Shown piece by piece: positions 35,077-45,169 of a stretch of DNA of 64,000 bases. A program made the translations under genes and the position numbers. Each line of letters begins with the position of its first letter. The stretch's first letter is position 1. The DNA is taken from contig CAJHAA010000010.1 in assembly GCA_904846265.1 (NCBI GenBank), positions 62,001-126,000 on the forward strand, read 5' to 3'. Origin of the DNA: Psychrobacter immobilis. Its GTDB lineage: Bacteria > Pseudomonadota > Gammaproteobacteria > Pseudomonadales > Moraxellaceae. The notes below the pieces were generated by a model. That model worked only from the letters and a program-made list of their open reading frames with translations, ran no database searches and was not told where the DNA came from.

Positions 35077-36954
35077 ATGCAATATCCCGCTTGGAAATAC
35101 TTACTTATTGCCGTCGTGCTAATCATTGCCGGTCTATATGCTGCTCCTAACCTCTATCCTGATGAACCTGCCGTGCAGATTACAAGCGCCGCTGCAGGTA
35201 CACAGCTGTCTGAAGGTATCTTGACTGAGTCTCAAAGCTTGCTTGAAGAGGCTGGCATCAATAACCACGATGGAACCTTTGAGGGCAACAGTGCACTGGT
35301 ACGTCTTGACAATCCAGTCGATCAGCTCAAAGCTCAGGAAGTACTGCGTCAAAACTTAGGCGAAGACTATGTCGTCGCGCTTAACTTGGCGCAAACGACG
35401 CCGCAGTGGCTACGCGATATCGGGGCAAAACCGATGAAGCTAGGCCTTGATTTACGGGGCGGTGTGCGTTTTGTACTAGAAGTCGATATGGACAAGGCGC
35501 TTGAACAGCGTTTGACCAGTGCCAGTCGTGACATGCGTCGCGAGCTACGTGCTGAGCGAATTGCGATCAAAGGCATTAAGACCGAAGATCGAAGTGTGGT
35601 ATTACATTTCGCTGATACAGATGCTCGTAACCGTGCACAGAATGTTTTGCAAGGCTCAATGGGCAATACGTTTAGCTTGCAATCCTCTATTGATGAGCAA
35701 GGTCCTGCACTGATTTTAGCGTACAACGATGCAACGCTTGATGAAATCAATAGCTATGCGGTTAATCAGAACTTGACCACCCTTCGCAATCGTATTGCTG
35801 AGCTTGGTGTGACTGAAGCTTTAGTACAGTCTCAAGGTGCTAGCCGTATTGTCGTTGAGCTTCCTGGCGTACAAGATACTGCTGAGGCAAAACGTGTCTT
35901 AGGGCGCACTGCAAACCTTGAGTTCCGTATGGTTGCTGAAGACAGCGAAAACTATACGGGCGGCATCCCTCCAGCGGGTACCGAAGCTTTCCCGTTTGAG
36001 ACACTTGATGGTCCGCCGGTACTGCTTGAACGTCAAGCGATTGTCACGGGTGATAAAGTCACTAATGCTCAAACTGGTGTGGATGAAAGCGGCTCTCCTG
36101 AAGTGAGCATCACTTTAGATAGTGCTGGTGGTAAGCTCATGCAAAATGCCACTCGTACCGCCGTTGGCAAACAGATGGCCGTATTGTTCATCGAAAACAA
36201 GCAAAGAATCACTTACGAAGAAGATCCAGAAACTGGCGAAACTGTCGAAGTTAGAACGCCTTATGCTGAGACCAAAGTCATTAACCGTGCCAATATTCAA
36301 GCGGTCCTTGGCTCCTCTTTCCGTATTACTGGGCTAGATAGTAGCGCGGAAGCTGCCGAGCTTGCACTACTGCTACGCTCAGGCGCACTTGCCGCACCGA
36401 TGTACTTTGTAGAAGAACGCACTATTGGCCCATCATTAGGTCAAGACAATATTGATAAAGGTCTATTCTCTACGCAAGTCGGTTATCTATTAGTGTTTGC
36501 GTTTATGATTATCTTCTATCGTCTATTTGGCGTGATTGCCAACGTGGCGCTGGCCGTGAACGTTATTATCATCATTGCTATTATGTCAATCTTAGGCTCT
36601 TCACTTACCTTGCCTGGTATTGCTGGTATCGTTTTGACCATCGGTATGGCCGTCGATGCCAATGTACTGATCTTTGAGCGAATACGTGAAGAGCTAGCAA
36701 ACGGGGTACGACCCAAATCCGCCATCGTGGCAGGTTTTGATCGAGCCTTTAGTAGTATTTTCGATGCCAACATCACCACCCTATTGATTGCTTTTATTCT
36801 ATTTGCAATTGGCACGGGTCCGATTAAAGGCTTTGCGGTTACATTGGCTATTGGTATTGTCTGCTCACTATTTACCGCTATTATGGTGACACGTGCGCTG
36901 GTACAGATTGCTTATGGTAAGCGTAAATCTATCAAACGTTTGAGCATCGGTTAG
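35077..36954 (+). CDS. secD: Protein translocase subunit SecD
   Basis: 625 residues from the ATG at 35077, chosen over one 15 codons upstream because AAAGAAG precedes it and it opens on MQYPAWKYLLIAVVLIIAGLYA, the family's first membrane segment. The large periplasmic domain includes LGLDLRGGVRFVLEVDM and LRNRIAELGVTEALVQSQG. Five C-terminal membrane segments include GIAGIVLTIGMAVDANVLIFERIREEL, with the conserved Asp and Arg of the proton path. SecD uses proton motive force to pull secreted proteins through. secF follows after 9 bases. Confidence 0.96.
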   Translation: MQYPAWKYLLIAVVLIIAGLYAAPNLYPDEPAVQITSAAAGTQLSEGILTESQSLLEEAGINNHDGTFEGNSALVRLDNPVDQLKAQEVLRQNLGEDYVVALNLAQTTPQWLRDIGAKPMKLGLDLRGGVRFVLEVDMDKALEQRLTSASRDMRRELRAERIAIKGIKTEDRSVVLHFADTDARNRAQNVLQGSMGNTFSLQSSIDEQGPALILAYNDATLDEINSYAVNQNLTTLRNRIAELGVTEALVQSQGASRIVVELPGVQDTAEAKRVLGRTANLEFRMVAEDSENYTGGIPPAGTEAFPFETLDGPPVLLERQAIVTGDKVTNAQTGVDESGSPEVSITLDSAGGKLMQNATRTAVGKQMAVLFIENKQRITYEEDPETGETVEVRTPYAETKVINRANIQAVLGSSFRITGLDSSAEAAELALLLRSGALAAPMYFVEERTIGPSLGQDNIDKGLFSTQVGYLLVFAFMIIFYRLFGVIANVALAVNVIIIIAIMSILGSSLTLPGIAGIVLTIGMAVDANVLIFERIREELANGVRPKSAIVAGFDRAFSSIFDANITTLLIAFILFAIGTGPIKGFAVTLAIGIVCSLFTAIMVTRALVQIAYGKRKSIKRLSIG

Positions 36955-36963
36955 GAGAACATT

Positions 36964-38226
36964 ATGACGATTGATAAGAACAATCCTTTAGAACAGCAGA
37001 ATAATCCAGATCGAGATGGTTCAAGTGGCTCAAATGTTGAGGCAAGCACACACCGCCGTAAAAAACCACGCCGTGATGGGAAAGGTAGTAATACCAAAGC
37101 CAATAACCCAACTACCGCTAAATCAAAAAAAGACAAAGCTCTGAGCGGTAGTAAGGATGCGGGTAAAGACAGTCAAGCACTGACCACCCAAGCAGCCAAC
37201 CCTGAGATAGAATCGGGTGATGCCGCTGATGATGCGGCTGCAATCGCTGAGGGCGGTATCAAAGCCGTTGGCAACCAGCGTATTATTCCGTTTATGAAGA
37301 TAGAAAAGCCAATGGCACTTTTATCTCTATTGATGGTTATTGGTAGTATCATTGCAATTGCAGTAAACGGTCTAAACTTAGGACTTGATTTTACGGGTGG
37401 TGTGTCCGCAGATGTGCGTTACGAGCAGCCTGTTGAGCAAGTTGAAGTCGTACAAGCATTGGCCGATAATGGCTTTGATGATGCCGTGGTACAGTATCTT
37501 GGTACGCGAGAAGAACTCCTCGTACGCTTGCCACCACAGTCTGATAACGTAGACGGCCTAAATAGTAGCCTGACTAAAGCATTAACCCTGCCTAATAATA
37601 ATGTTGAAATCAGTAACGTTAATATTATTGGCAGCCAAGTTGGTAATGAAATTTATCTAAACTCAGTCATGTCACTGGTATTGGCATTGGTCTGTATGTT
37701 GGGCTATGTTGCCTTACGTTTCCAATTTAAACTCGCTCTTGGTGCGGTATTATCGCTGTTTCATGATGCTATCGTGACCATTGGTGTTTTTGCGTTATTT
37801 GGTTTCCCATTTGACTTAACCGTCTTGGCGGCCGTCTTGGCACTGGTTGGTTATTCTATCAATGATACAATTGTTGTGTATGACCGTATTCGTGAGAATT
37901 TTCGTCGTGTCCGTGGTATCACACCTCGCCAGACCGTTGACCTGTCTTTGACCGAAACGTTGCGCCGTACTATTATGACCATTTCCACTGTTTTACTGGT
38001 CGTACTTGCCATGCTATTCTTAGGCGGCGATGGACTGTTCTGGTTCTCAGTAGCGCTCTTCATTGGTCTGCTTGCTGGTACTTACTCATCAACGTATATT
38101 GCAAGCTCGATTCCATTACGTATGGGTCTATCACGCGATGACTTTATTGTGAAAGTAAAACCTGAGTTTGAAGAAGAAATTGTTACGTTCAATGATCCAA
38201 AAATGTTTGAACAAGATAATGCTTAA
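36964..38226 (+). CDS. secF: Protein translocase subunit SecF
   Basis: 420 residues, GGAGAA before the ATG. Residues 1-100 are a polar Lys/Arg/Asn/Ser-rich extension turning acidic and Ala-rich at about 75-95, absent from E. coli SecF (323 residues). The SecF body follows: membrane segment MALLSLLMVIGSIIAIAV, NLGLDFTGGVSADVRYE, then LALVGYSINDTIVVYDRIRENFRR and GLFWFSVALFIGLLAGTYSSTYIASSI. It works with SecD in the inner membrane. Coupled tightly to secD; a terminator follows. Confidence 0.96.
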   Translation: MTIDKNNPLEQQNNPDRDGSSGSNVEASTHRRKKPRRDGKGSNTKANNPTTAKSKKDKALSGSKDAGKDSQALTTQAANPEIESGDAADDAAAIAEGGIKAVGNQRIIPFMKIEKPMALLSLLMVIGSIIAIAVNGLNLGLDFTGGVSADVRYEQPVEQVEVVQALADNGFDDAVVQYLGTREELLVRLPPQSDNVDGLNSSLTKALTLPNNNVEISNVNIIGSQVGNEIYLNSVMSLVLALVCMLGYVALRFQFKLALGAVLSLFHDAIVTIGVFALFGFPFDLTVLAAVLALVGYSINDTIVVYDRIRENFRRVRGITPRQTVDLSLTETLRRTIMTISTVLLVVLAMLFLGGDGLFWFSVALFIGLLAGTYSSTYIASSIPLRMGLSRDDFIVKVKPEFEEEIVTFNDPKMFEQDNA

Positions 38227-38283
38227 TAAATTTTATACTTTCTAAAGCTAATCGCTAGCTAAGATAGTATTTAAGCAAGCATC

Positions 38284-38326
38284 AAAAAAAGCACCTGACT
38301 CGTGAATAATGAGTCTAGGTGCTTTT
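38284..38326 (+). terminator. Rho-independent terminator of secDF
   Basis: AAAAAAAGCACCTGACTC pairs with GAGTCTAGGTGCTTTT around a 9-base loop, with a small internal bulge. It lies 60 bases after the secF stop codon. Confidence 0.8.
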
Positions 38327-38376
38327 GTCTTTGTAGCTATTTTTGCCTTGAATATCACACCTACTAGAGCTAACTC

Positions 38377-38472
38377 CATTTAAAACAGAGTCAAGGCAAC
38401 AAAGTACAAATATATAAGTCATACTTCAAGTAAGGTTAATGCCGTAACGCCTTTATAGTGAATTGACTATAC
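38377..38472. repeat. Dispersed repeat, copy B (degenerate)
   Basis: Shares with copy A the blocks AAGGCAAC, ATACTTCAAGTAAGGTTAA, GCCGTAACGC and TTTATAGTG. It ends in the near-palindrome TATAGTGAATTGACTATA. It lies between secF and the MATE gene. Boundaries are approximate. Confidence 0.5.
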
Positions 38473-38539
38473 GGTAATGTCATAGCGTTAATGACATTAA
38501 CTCTGTCCTTCTTGTTTTTCATCGATAAACGAGCCAAAA

Positions 38540-39961
38540 ATGTTAATGACCACCTCGCCACCTAGTGCTATGCCACCGATTGATACTCGCTATACACGTA
38601 TCATTGCTATTGCGTTGCCCGTGTTATTAGCCAACCTAGCAATGCCACTACAGAGCGTCATCGATACCGCGATTGTGGGTAACATGAATGACACGGCTAA
38701 ACTTGCTGGTATGGGCTTGGCGATACAGTTATTGTCTTTATTACTCGTGAGTTTTAACTTTTTGCAATATGCCTCATCTGGGCTATCGGCTCAAGCGCTA
38801 GGACAATCGGTCAATCATGTTGATAATTCTACTCATATCACAAAATCGTCAAGCCCAACCCCATCACCCCTATTATCAATCTTGCAACGTGCCTTGTTAT
38901 TAGCGTTTGCTATCGGTAGCATTCTGTTATTGGCAAAGCCTTGGTTGATAGATTTTGGCTTGCAAGCCCTATCGGCCAACCCCGAAAGTGGGCAAGCGGC
39001 AAAGATTTATTTAGATGTACGCTTTTGGGGCGTCATCGCTGAGCTAATGAACTTTGCCTTTATTGGTTGGTTTGCTGGTCAAGGTAAGACTCGCTACATG
39101 CTTTACCAGCAAGGATTTATCGCCATGCTGAATATCGTTCTGACCTTGTTTTTTGTCTACGGTATGCAGATGGGCTTGGTTGGGGTGGCTTTAGGAACCA
39201 CTATTGCCTTTTGGCTGGGCGTGATACTAGCGTTGTGGCTCAGCCGTCAGCATTTGCAAATCTCTTGGCAAGCCTTATTCACTGCCGACAAGCAACATTT
39301 TTCTAAAGAAAAAATGCTTAGGCTATTTTCATTAAATAAAGATATTTTTATCCGTACTCTGATCTTGACGTTGAGTTTCACTTGGATTACTCGCTTGTCG
39401 GCTCAAAGTGGTGACGTCATCCTAGCCGCCAACGCTATTTTGCTTCAAGTATTAAGTATCTCAGCCTTTGCTCTTGATGGCGTGGCGGTATCGGCTGAGA
39501 CATTAAGCGGTCAAGCAGCAGGACGACGGGATTGGCCACGTTTTCGTACTATCGTCAAGCGCACTGGTATCGTCAGTTATGGTCTAGCGATAATGTTAAG
39601 TGCGATATGGTGGCTTGCAATGCCAACATATTTGCAATTTATGACCAATATCGAGTCCGTTTTTACGTTGGCATATGAGTACCATCTTTATGCGGTATTA
39701 CTACCTCTCGTTGGCGTTGGTGCCTATTGGCTAGATGGTATATTTTTTGGCTTAACTGCCGGCAATGTGATTCGTAACGCAGCATTGATACTCGCCGCTA
39801 TCTTTTTTCCACTTAGCTGGGTGCTCTACCAACAGTGGGATATGACTGGTATTTGGCTAAGCGTGTGGTGTTTGTTATTACTTCGGCTGATTATTTTGGG
39901 TGGCTTCTTGTACCGAGCTCATCAAACAGCCAGCTATGAAAAACTCCAACCAACTGTGTAA
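38540..39961 (+). CDS. MATE-family exporter (DinF-like)
   Basis: 473 residues with about 12 membrane segments. The N-terminus IIAIALPVLLANLAMPLQSVIDTAIVGNMNDTAKLAGMGLA and the later block ALDGVAVSAETLSGQAAGRRDW are typical of the DinF branch of MATE transporters. These use proton or sodium gradients to export drugs, toxic compounds or metabolites from the cytoplasm. The substrate cannot be told. A short insertion (about residues 92-110, Ser/Thr/Pro-rich) lies in a loop. A second ATG two codons in is equally possible as start. azlCD follow after about 140 bases. Confidence 0.9.
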   Translation: MLMTTSPPSAMPPIDTRYTRIIAIALPVLLANLAMPLQSVIDTAIVGNMNDTAKLAGMGLAIQLLSLLLVSFNFLQYASSGLSAQALGQSVNHVDNSTHITKSSSPTPSPLLSILQRALLLAFAIGSILLLAKPWLIDFGLQALSANPESGQAAKIYLDVRFWGVIAELMNFAFIGWFAGQGKTRYMLYQQGFIAMLNIVLTLFFVYGMQMGLVGVALGTTIAFWLGVILALWLSRQHLQISWQALFTADKQHFSKEKMLRLFSLNKDIFIRTLILTLSFTWITRLSAQSGDVILAANAILLQVLSISAFALDGVAVSAETLSGQAAGRRDWPRFRTIVKRTGIVSYGLAIMLSAIWWLAMPTYLQFMTNIESVFTLAYEYHLYAVLLPLVGVGAYWLDGIFFGLTAGNVIRNAALILAAIFFPLSWVLYQQWDMTGIWLSVWCLLLLRLIILGGFLYRAHQTASYEKLQPTV

Positions 39962-39986
39962 TGTTCTTCGATTAAGTGCATTTTTT

Positions 39987-40030
39987 CTAGGGTGTTTTTG
40001 CCATTGCTCGGGCTTGTCTTCATTTTAAAA
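39987..40030. repeat. Decayed MITE-end-like sequences
   Basis: CTAGGGTGTTTTT (39987-39999) and GGGCTTGTCTTCATTTTAAAA (starting 40010) resemble left ends of the 170 bp element, but lack the matching right end and, for the second, the flanking TA. Possibly a degenerate remnant. Confidence 0.35.
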
Positions 40031-40102
40031 CCAGTTTTCTAACATTAATCTTTCCGCAAAATATTAATAATAACCAAAAAACAGCAAAAATTAGGATATC
40101 AT

Positions 40103-40834
40103 GTGACTACTCATTCAAAAGAATTACATCAACAGCATGAGACCAGCTACGACTGGGCGGCGGGGTTCAAAAACAGCCTACCTGTGGCGATGGGCTATTT
40201 ACCTGCAGGTATCGCCTTTGGTGTGCTGGCACAAGTTGCCGGTATCCCTGTGTGGGCAACGATTATGTTGAGTATTGTACTGTATGCGGGCGCCGCTCAA
40301 TATGCTTGTTTGCCGATGCTGAGCGCTGGTTTACCGATTGGTAGCATCGCAACCAATATTGCCGCTATTAATTTACGTCATGTATTTTATGGTATGCCAT
40401 TATTGCAATACCTACCAGAACATAAGCTTGCCAAAACCTATTGCCTATTTGCTCTGACTGATGAAACTTTCTCTGTTATGACCAGTTTACCCAATGAGTC
40501 AAGACAAGCGTTGATACTACCATTGAGCTTATTTAATCAAAGCTGGTGGGTACTAGCGAGCACGGTTGGTGTCATGATCGGCAGTACTCTGAGCGATTTG
40601 GTACCACATTTGGATTTTGCCTTAGTCTGTCTGTTTGCAATCTTAGCTTATGAGCAGTTCCAAAGTATCAAACGTTATTTCCCCATTGCTATTGCTGTCA
40701 TTTCTTTAGCGGTGGCCTCCTTATTTACTAGTAATTGGTTGTTATTGGTGGCAATCACCATCTGTATGCTATTGATTTTAGCTCGTGGGTTTTGGACACA
40801 GCGTAATATGACGGGAGCCAACAATGACCAGTAG
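40103..40834 (+). CDS. azlC: AzlC-family branched-chain amino acid exporter, large subunit
   Basis: 243 residues with a GTG start after AGGAT. AzlC landmarks are GFKNSLPVAMGYLPAGIAFGVLA, LYAGAAQYACLPML, NLRHVFYGMPLLQYLP and FALTDETFSV, within about 7-8 membrane segments. AzlC and AzlD together export branched-chain amino acids or analogues (B. subtilis azlCD gives azaleucine resistance; E. coli YgaZH exports valine). It overlaps azlD by 11 bases, implying coupled translation. Confidence 0.92.
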   Translation: MTTHSKELHQQHETSYDWAAGFKNSLPVAMGYLPAGIAFGVLAQVAGIPVWATIMLSIVLYAGAAQYACLPMLSAGLPIGSIATNIAAINLRHVFYGMPLLQYLPEHKLAKTYCLFALTDETFSVMTSLPNESRQALILPLSLFNQSWWVLASTVGVMIGSTLSDLVPHLDFALVCLFAILAYEQFQSIKRYFPIAIAVISLAVASLFTSNWLLLVAITICMLLILARGFWTQRNMTGANNDQ

Positions 40835-41189
40835 TTACCTTATTTTTGCAACTTTTTCGATGGCCGCTGTGACCTTTATTACCCGCGCGCTACCTGCCTT
40901 AATACCCAGAAAGCTGTTAGACACACCTTGGCTGCATCGACTCAATGAGAGCTTGCCACTATCAGTCATGGTATTGCTTATTTTGACCAGCCTTTCTTAT
41001 CAAAATTTATCGGCAACGACTGGGCTAAATAACGCTGAACTGCATTTATTGATGGCACAAATTGGTGCCCTTATTTTGGTGTTGTTCGTTTATCATATCA
41101 GCCGTCAGTTATTGGTCAGTATGGTCGTTGGCATCGCCGCCATTAATGGCTTACTATGGGTATTTACTAATTTTTTAAGTGGATACTAG
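40824..41189 (+). CDS. azlD: AzlD-family branched-chain amino acid exporter, small subunit
   Basis: 121 residues with about four membrane segments. The family start FSMAAVTFITRALPALIPRKLL is followed by WLHRLNESLPLSVMVLLILTSL, and a hydrophobic C-terminus closes it. It is the small partner of AzlC in branched-chain amino acid export. The start lies inside the end of azlC with GGGAG ahead of the ATG. A repeat and a strong terminator follow. Confidence 0.9.
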   Translation: MTSSYLIFATFSMAAVTFITRALPALIPRKLLDTPWLHRLNESLPLSVMVLLILTSLSYQNLSATTGLNNAELHLLMAQIGALILVLFVYHISRQLLVSMVVGIAAINGLLWVFTNFLSGY

Positions 41190-41222
41190 AAAATTGATAA
41201 ATATGTGAATGGGTAACAGCTT

Positions 41223-41332
41223 CTATAGTCAAGGAATTTTAGAATCGCTACAAGGCGACCGACCACAGATAGTACACTGAGTACATCTAGGGCGGGTAAC
41301 ACCGTAGCGGTTTAAAAGTGCTCTGACTATAG
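41223..41332. repeat. Dispersed repeat, copy C (110 bp with 9 bp terminal inverted repeats)
   Basis: CTATAGTCA (41223-41231) and TGACTATAG (41324-41332) are perfect inverted ends. Inside, AAGGCGACCGA-N3-CAGAT, GTAAC, CCGTAGCGG and AAAGTG align with copies A and B. This best-preserved copy defines the family's likely length. It lies between azlD and purF. Confidence 0.65.
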
Positions 41333-41380
41333 TTCATATGAATAATTTTAAACCCTGTAATTGAACTATATTTAAAATAA

Positions 41381-41416
41381 AAAAAAGGCTGGATTCTTAT
41401 GAGAATCCAGCCTTTT
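41381..41416. terminator. Bidirectional rho-independent terminator
   Basis: AGGCTGGATTCT (41386-41397), loop TATG, AGAATCCAGCCT (41402-41413), with A-run before and TTT after. It serves the convergent azlD and purF genes. Confidence 0.9.
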
Positions 41417-41465
41417 ACTTTCTAAAAGTGCTGCAAAAAACTGATACTTTTAAGAAATTGATAGC

Positions 41466-43001
41466 TTAAAGCTCTTCGACGCCCATCATATCAACTGGGG
41501 TATCAGCCACTATCTGTACGCCTTTTTTGCCTGTCTTAGCAGTGTCATTGCGTTGCTCTTGTAGATGCTCAAGATACGCTTCATTGATCTGCCCAGTGAT
41601 GTAGCAACCATTAAATACGGCACAATCAAAACCTTCAACTTTGCTGTACTTGGTATCTTTTACCGCATCAATCAAGTCGTCCAAATCTTGGAAAATCAAT
41701 CTATCCGCACCGATGATATCGCGTACTTCTTCTACCGTATGACCTGAGGCAATAAGCTCACTGCGTACTGGCATATCGATACCATAGACGTTTGGATATT
41801 TAACTGGTGGCGCGGCGCTAGCAAAAAATACTTTATTCGCACCAGCATCGCGTGCCATTTGGATGATTTCATGGCAAGTGGTACCACGAACGATAGAATC
41901 ATCAACCAACAGGACGTTTTTACCTTTGAACTCAAGTGGTACGGCGCTGAGTTTTTGACGAACTGATTTTTTACGTTGTTGTTGACCTGGCATGATAAAG
42001 GTACGACCGATATAGCGGTTTTTCATAAACCCTTCACGGTACTTAATATTCATTTTTAGTGCCAGCTCCATCGCTGACGTACGCGAGGTATCTGGAATAG
42101 GAATCACCACATCGATATCGTGATCTTCACCCCATTCAGCAAGGATTTTATCAGCCAGCTTTTCACCCATACGTAAGCGTGCTTTGTAAACTGAGATGTT
42201 GTCCATGATAGAATCTGGACGGGCAAAATACACATATTCAAAGATACAAGGCGTGTATTCTTGCTGCTCAACACACTGATGAGTGTGTAATTTATGATCT
42301 AAATCAATGAATATGGCTTCGCCAGGTTTTACATCACGGATAATACTAAATCCTGATCCGGTCAGTGCCACTGACTCTGAGGCAACCATGTACTCGGTGC
42401 CGCCATTCGGTGCCATGCGCTTACCAAAAATAAGCGGACGAATGCCGTTTGGATCACGAAATGCGAGCAAACCATGACCAGTAATCAAAGCAACCACGCC
42501 ATAAGCGCCTTCGACGCGACCATATACAGCCGTGACTGCTTCAAAGATATCAGCAGGCGTTGCTTTGGTTTTACCCAAGTTTTGCATTTCATGGGCAAGT
42601 ACGTTTAGCAATACTTCTGAATCTGAATCGGTATTAAGATGGCGGCGATCTTCGATGTATAAAGACTTGGCTAAACTCTCAGCATTGGTCAAGTTACCAT
42701 TGTGTGCAAGGGTAATACCATAAGGTGAGTTGACATAAAATGGTTGAGCTTCGGCACTGCTTGACGTGCCTGCTGTTGGGTAACGGACGTGACCGATACC
42801 AAACTTACCAACCAGTTTCATCATATGACGATTCATAAATACGTCACGCACCATGCCATTTTCTTTACGTAGATAAAGTCGTCCATCTTGCAAAGTGACA
42901 ATACCCGCTGCATCTTGCCCACGATGCTGTAGCATCGTCAAACCGTCATAAAGAATCTGATTGACTGGTTCGTGAGCTGCAACTCCAATGACTCCACACA
43001 T
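41466..43001 (-). CDS. purF: Amidophosphoribosyltransferase
   Basis: 511 residues. The N-terminal glutaminase has the nucleophile Cys2 exposed after Met removal (MCGVIGVA), then [12 protein letters not shown] and [11 protein letters not shown]. The phosphoribosyltransferase half has the PRPP motif [18 protein letters not shown]. It makes phosphoribosylamine, the first committed step of purine synthesis. It lies downstream of cvpA on the same strand, the enterobacterial cvpA-purF order, but 317 bases apart. It shares a terminator with azlD. Confidence 0.97.
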   Translation of the reverse strand: MCGVIGVAAHEPVNQILYDGLTMLQHRGQDAAGIVTLQDGRLYLRKENGMVRDVFMNRHMMKLVGKFGIGHVRYPTAGTSSSAEAQPFYVNSPYGITLAHNGNLTNAESLAKSLYIEDRRHLNTDSDSEVLLNVLAHEMQNLGKTKATPADIFEAVTAVYGRVEGAYGVVALITGHGLLAFRDPNGIRPLIFGKRMAPNGGTEYMVASESVALTGSGFSIIRDVKPGEAIFIDLDHKLHTHQCVEQQEYTPCIFEYVYFARPDSIMDNISVYKARLRMGEKLADKILAEWGEDHDIDVVIPIPDTSRTSAMELALKMNIKYREGFMKNRYIGRTFIMPGQQQRKKSVRQKLSAVPLEFKGKNVLLVDDSIVRGTTCHEIIQMARDAGANKVFFASAAPPVKYPNVYGIDMPVRSELIASGHTVEEVRDIIGADRLIFQDLDDLIDAVKDTKYSKVEGFDCAVFNGCYITGQINEAYLEHLQEQRNDTAKTGKKGVQIVADTPVDMMGVEEL

Positions 43002-43318
43002 AATAGCTATATCCTATTTTGACTCATTAATTAGTACTACAATAGTGGCAAGACTGCTAACAGCAGATTATCAAAAATGCGTACTGTTACTCACCGACGA
43101 CCTGATGATTGTTGTTCAGAATTTAACGAATATTTATCTTTTGACTATTAGTAAAATGCACTATTTATTGGCATTTGTGGTCTCTAAATGCGATTAAATA
43201 ATTTTTTATCAAGGATAACTTACAAAGAGGATATGATAGAAGCGATAACCTCTAGCACCATAAACCCAAGCTATCAGCATCGAATCATTGAGACATTAAA
43301 GGTTAACCGTAAAAATAC
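43002..43318. other. Gap between cvpA and purF
   Basis: 317 AT-rich bases with no gene. An AGGATA ribosome site for purF is at the left end. Its length allows a separate purF promoter; no PUR-box palindrome was recognised. Confidence 0.45.
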
Positions 43319-43816
43319 TTACGACTGATTGACTTGATCCCAAGCCATACCTAACACATCTGAGACCAACGCTTTACCCATCGGGGCATAAGGCAATAGC
43401 TCAGGCGCGAGCACTGACGTTTGCCATTGTGGCATTTGCACCAGTAACGGCGCACTGACGCTAAGCACAACTAAAACCATCAATACATTTTTAGCAGCAC
43501 CAAGAACACCACCTGCCATTTTGTCAACGACACCCAAGCGTAAGGTTTTAAGCACGCCTGAGAATACAAACGCCACTAAGTGCATAATGGCCAATATGAT
43601 TATCACTACCAATAAAAATGCCATTGCCATTTGTAAAACAGGGTTTTGTACCATGCCTGATAGTTGCGGCGAAACCACTCCTGCCAAACGTGTGGCAGCG
43701 ATCAGGGCAATAAACCAACCGACTAGACCAACGGCTGTTTTAATCAATCCGACTTGAAAGCCGCGCCATAAGCCGATCAAAACAACAATAGCAATCACGA
43801 TATCCAGACCACTCAT
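43319..43816 (-). CDS. cvpA: CvpA family membrane protein
   Basis: 165 residues, four membrane segments, GAGGCG before the ATG. The family start MSGLDIVIAIVVLIGLWRGFQVGLIKTAVGLVGWFIALI and the later block VVDKMAGGVLGAAKNVLMVLVVLSV are clear. E. coli CvpA is needed for colicin V production and for tolerance of envelope stress and bile; its molecular job is uncertain. Lies upstream of purF and 136 bases after pyrD. Confidence 0.92.
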   Translation of the reverse strand: MSGLDIVIAIVVLIGLWRGFQVGLIKTAVGLVGWFIALIAATRLAGVVSPQLSGMVQNPVLQMAMAFLLVVIIILAIMHLVAFVFSGVLKTLRLGVVDKMAGGVLGAAKNVLMVLVVLSVSAPLLVQMPQWQTSVLAPELLPYAPMGKALVSDVLGMAWDQVNQS

Positions 43817-43952
43817 GTTCTACGCCTCATACCTTATCGATTTTTATCGGATGTTTACTTTCGTTTTTGTGACACATTAATCTTTGATGACTCAGCTCAA
43901 AATACAGTCATCTTGTGCATCTGATAGGTAATGAGCTAGGGACATTAATCCG

Positions 43953-44987
43953 CTATAGCTCCATCGCGTCGTAATAGCCACCGATTGCTTGAATACAAGA
44001 CTGTACCAGCCCAGGACCACGATAAATGAGCCCCGTATAGAGCTGCACCATATCTGCACCCGCTTCGATTTTTTTGACGGCTTTTGCACCACTGTCAATA
44101 CCACCGACGCCTATTAAAGCGACTTTACCATCTAGCTGATCGGAGAAATGTTGTAAAATTTGGGTACTAATGTGGCTGACTGGGCGACCGGATAGACCAC
44201 CTGCTTGCTCACCATCAGGTAAATCTTCAACACCAACACGGCTCAACGTTGTATTGGTCGCAATCAACCCATCAATCTCAAAATCGAGCAATTGCTGCGA
44301 GATATAATCCACTTGTAGCGGCTCTAGATCAGGCGCAACTTTCAATACCAGTGGCACATAAAAACCATATTCAGTGGCTAATTGGCTGTGACGATTTTTA
44401 ATCGTATCCAAAAGCTGAGTCAATGCCTCGCCACTTTGTAAATCACGCAGATTCTTAGTATTTGGTGAGGAGATATTAACGGTGATATAGGAGGCATGCG
44501 GATAAGCACGCTCTAAACAATAGACATAATCATCGGCAGCTTGCTCTACTGGCGTATCGGCATTTTTGCCAATATTAATCCCAATATTGCCTTTATATTG
44601 ACAGCGTTTGACGTTTTCAATCAGATAATCGATACCTTGGTTATTGAAACCCATTCGATTGATGATAGCATCCGCTTGCTTGATTCTAAACAACCTTGGC
44701 TTATCATTGCCTATTTGCGGTCTTGGCGTGACCGTGCCCACTTCTATAAAACCAAAGCCCAGCTCAGCCAACGCATCGATATAATCACCATTTTTATCCA
44801 GTCCTGCCGCTAGGCCGACCGGATTGGTGAATTGCAAGCCCATGCAGTCTGTGGGCTGCATTGACTGACCGTATACCAAACCTAAAACACGTGCTTTATG
44901 AGCTTTATCTAATAAAGATAAGGTCATCTCGTGAGCGTGCTCTGGATCCATTTTAAACAAAAAAGGGCGAAGTAAGGCATAAGACAT
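43953..44987 (-). CDS. pyrD: Dihydroorotate dehydrogenase (quinone), class 2
   Basis: 344 residues from the ATG at 44987, which gives the family N-terminus [27 protein letters not shown]; a start 19 codons upstream seems too long. The barrel shows [61 protein letters not shown] (catalytic Ser region) and [35 protein letters not shown] for FMN binding. It oxidises dihydroorotate to orotate and feeds electrons to membrane quinones. Size and membrane-binding N-terminal helix indicate class 2. Confidence 0.96.
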   Translation of the reverse strand: MSYALLRPFLFKMDPEHAHEMTLSLLDKAHKARVLGLVYGQSMQPTDCMGLQFTNPVGLAAGLDKNGDYIDALAELGFGFIEVGTVTPRPQIGNDKPRLFRIKQADAIINRMGFNNQGIDYLIENVKRCQYKGNIGINIGKNADTPVEQAADDYVYCLERAYPHASYITVNISSPNTKNLRDLQSGEALTQLLDTIKNRHSQLATEYGFYVPLVLKVAPDLEPLQVDYISQQLLDFEIDGLIATNTTLSRVGVEDLPDGEQAGGLSGRPVSHISTQILQHFSDQLDGKVALIGVGGIDSGAKAVKKIEAGADMVQLYTGLIYRGPGLVQSCIQAIGGYYDAMEL

Positions 44988-45169
44988 AGTAATAGCAGAC
45001 CCTGCTCGAAAGAAATAGTGAGTGAATAGTGCGAATAAAATCAAGCGCTGCGATTATATCAGCTTAACAGAAATAAGAGCAAAGTTTCATGCGCTAAATT
45101 TCTGTATTAGAGTGCTAATAGCTATACCTACATATTGGCTAAGGAGCTGGCAGATGTATTCTACTGCCC

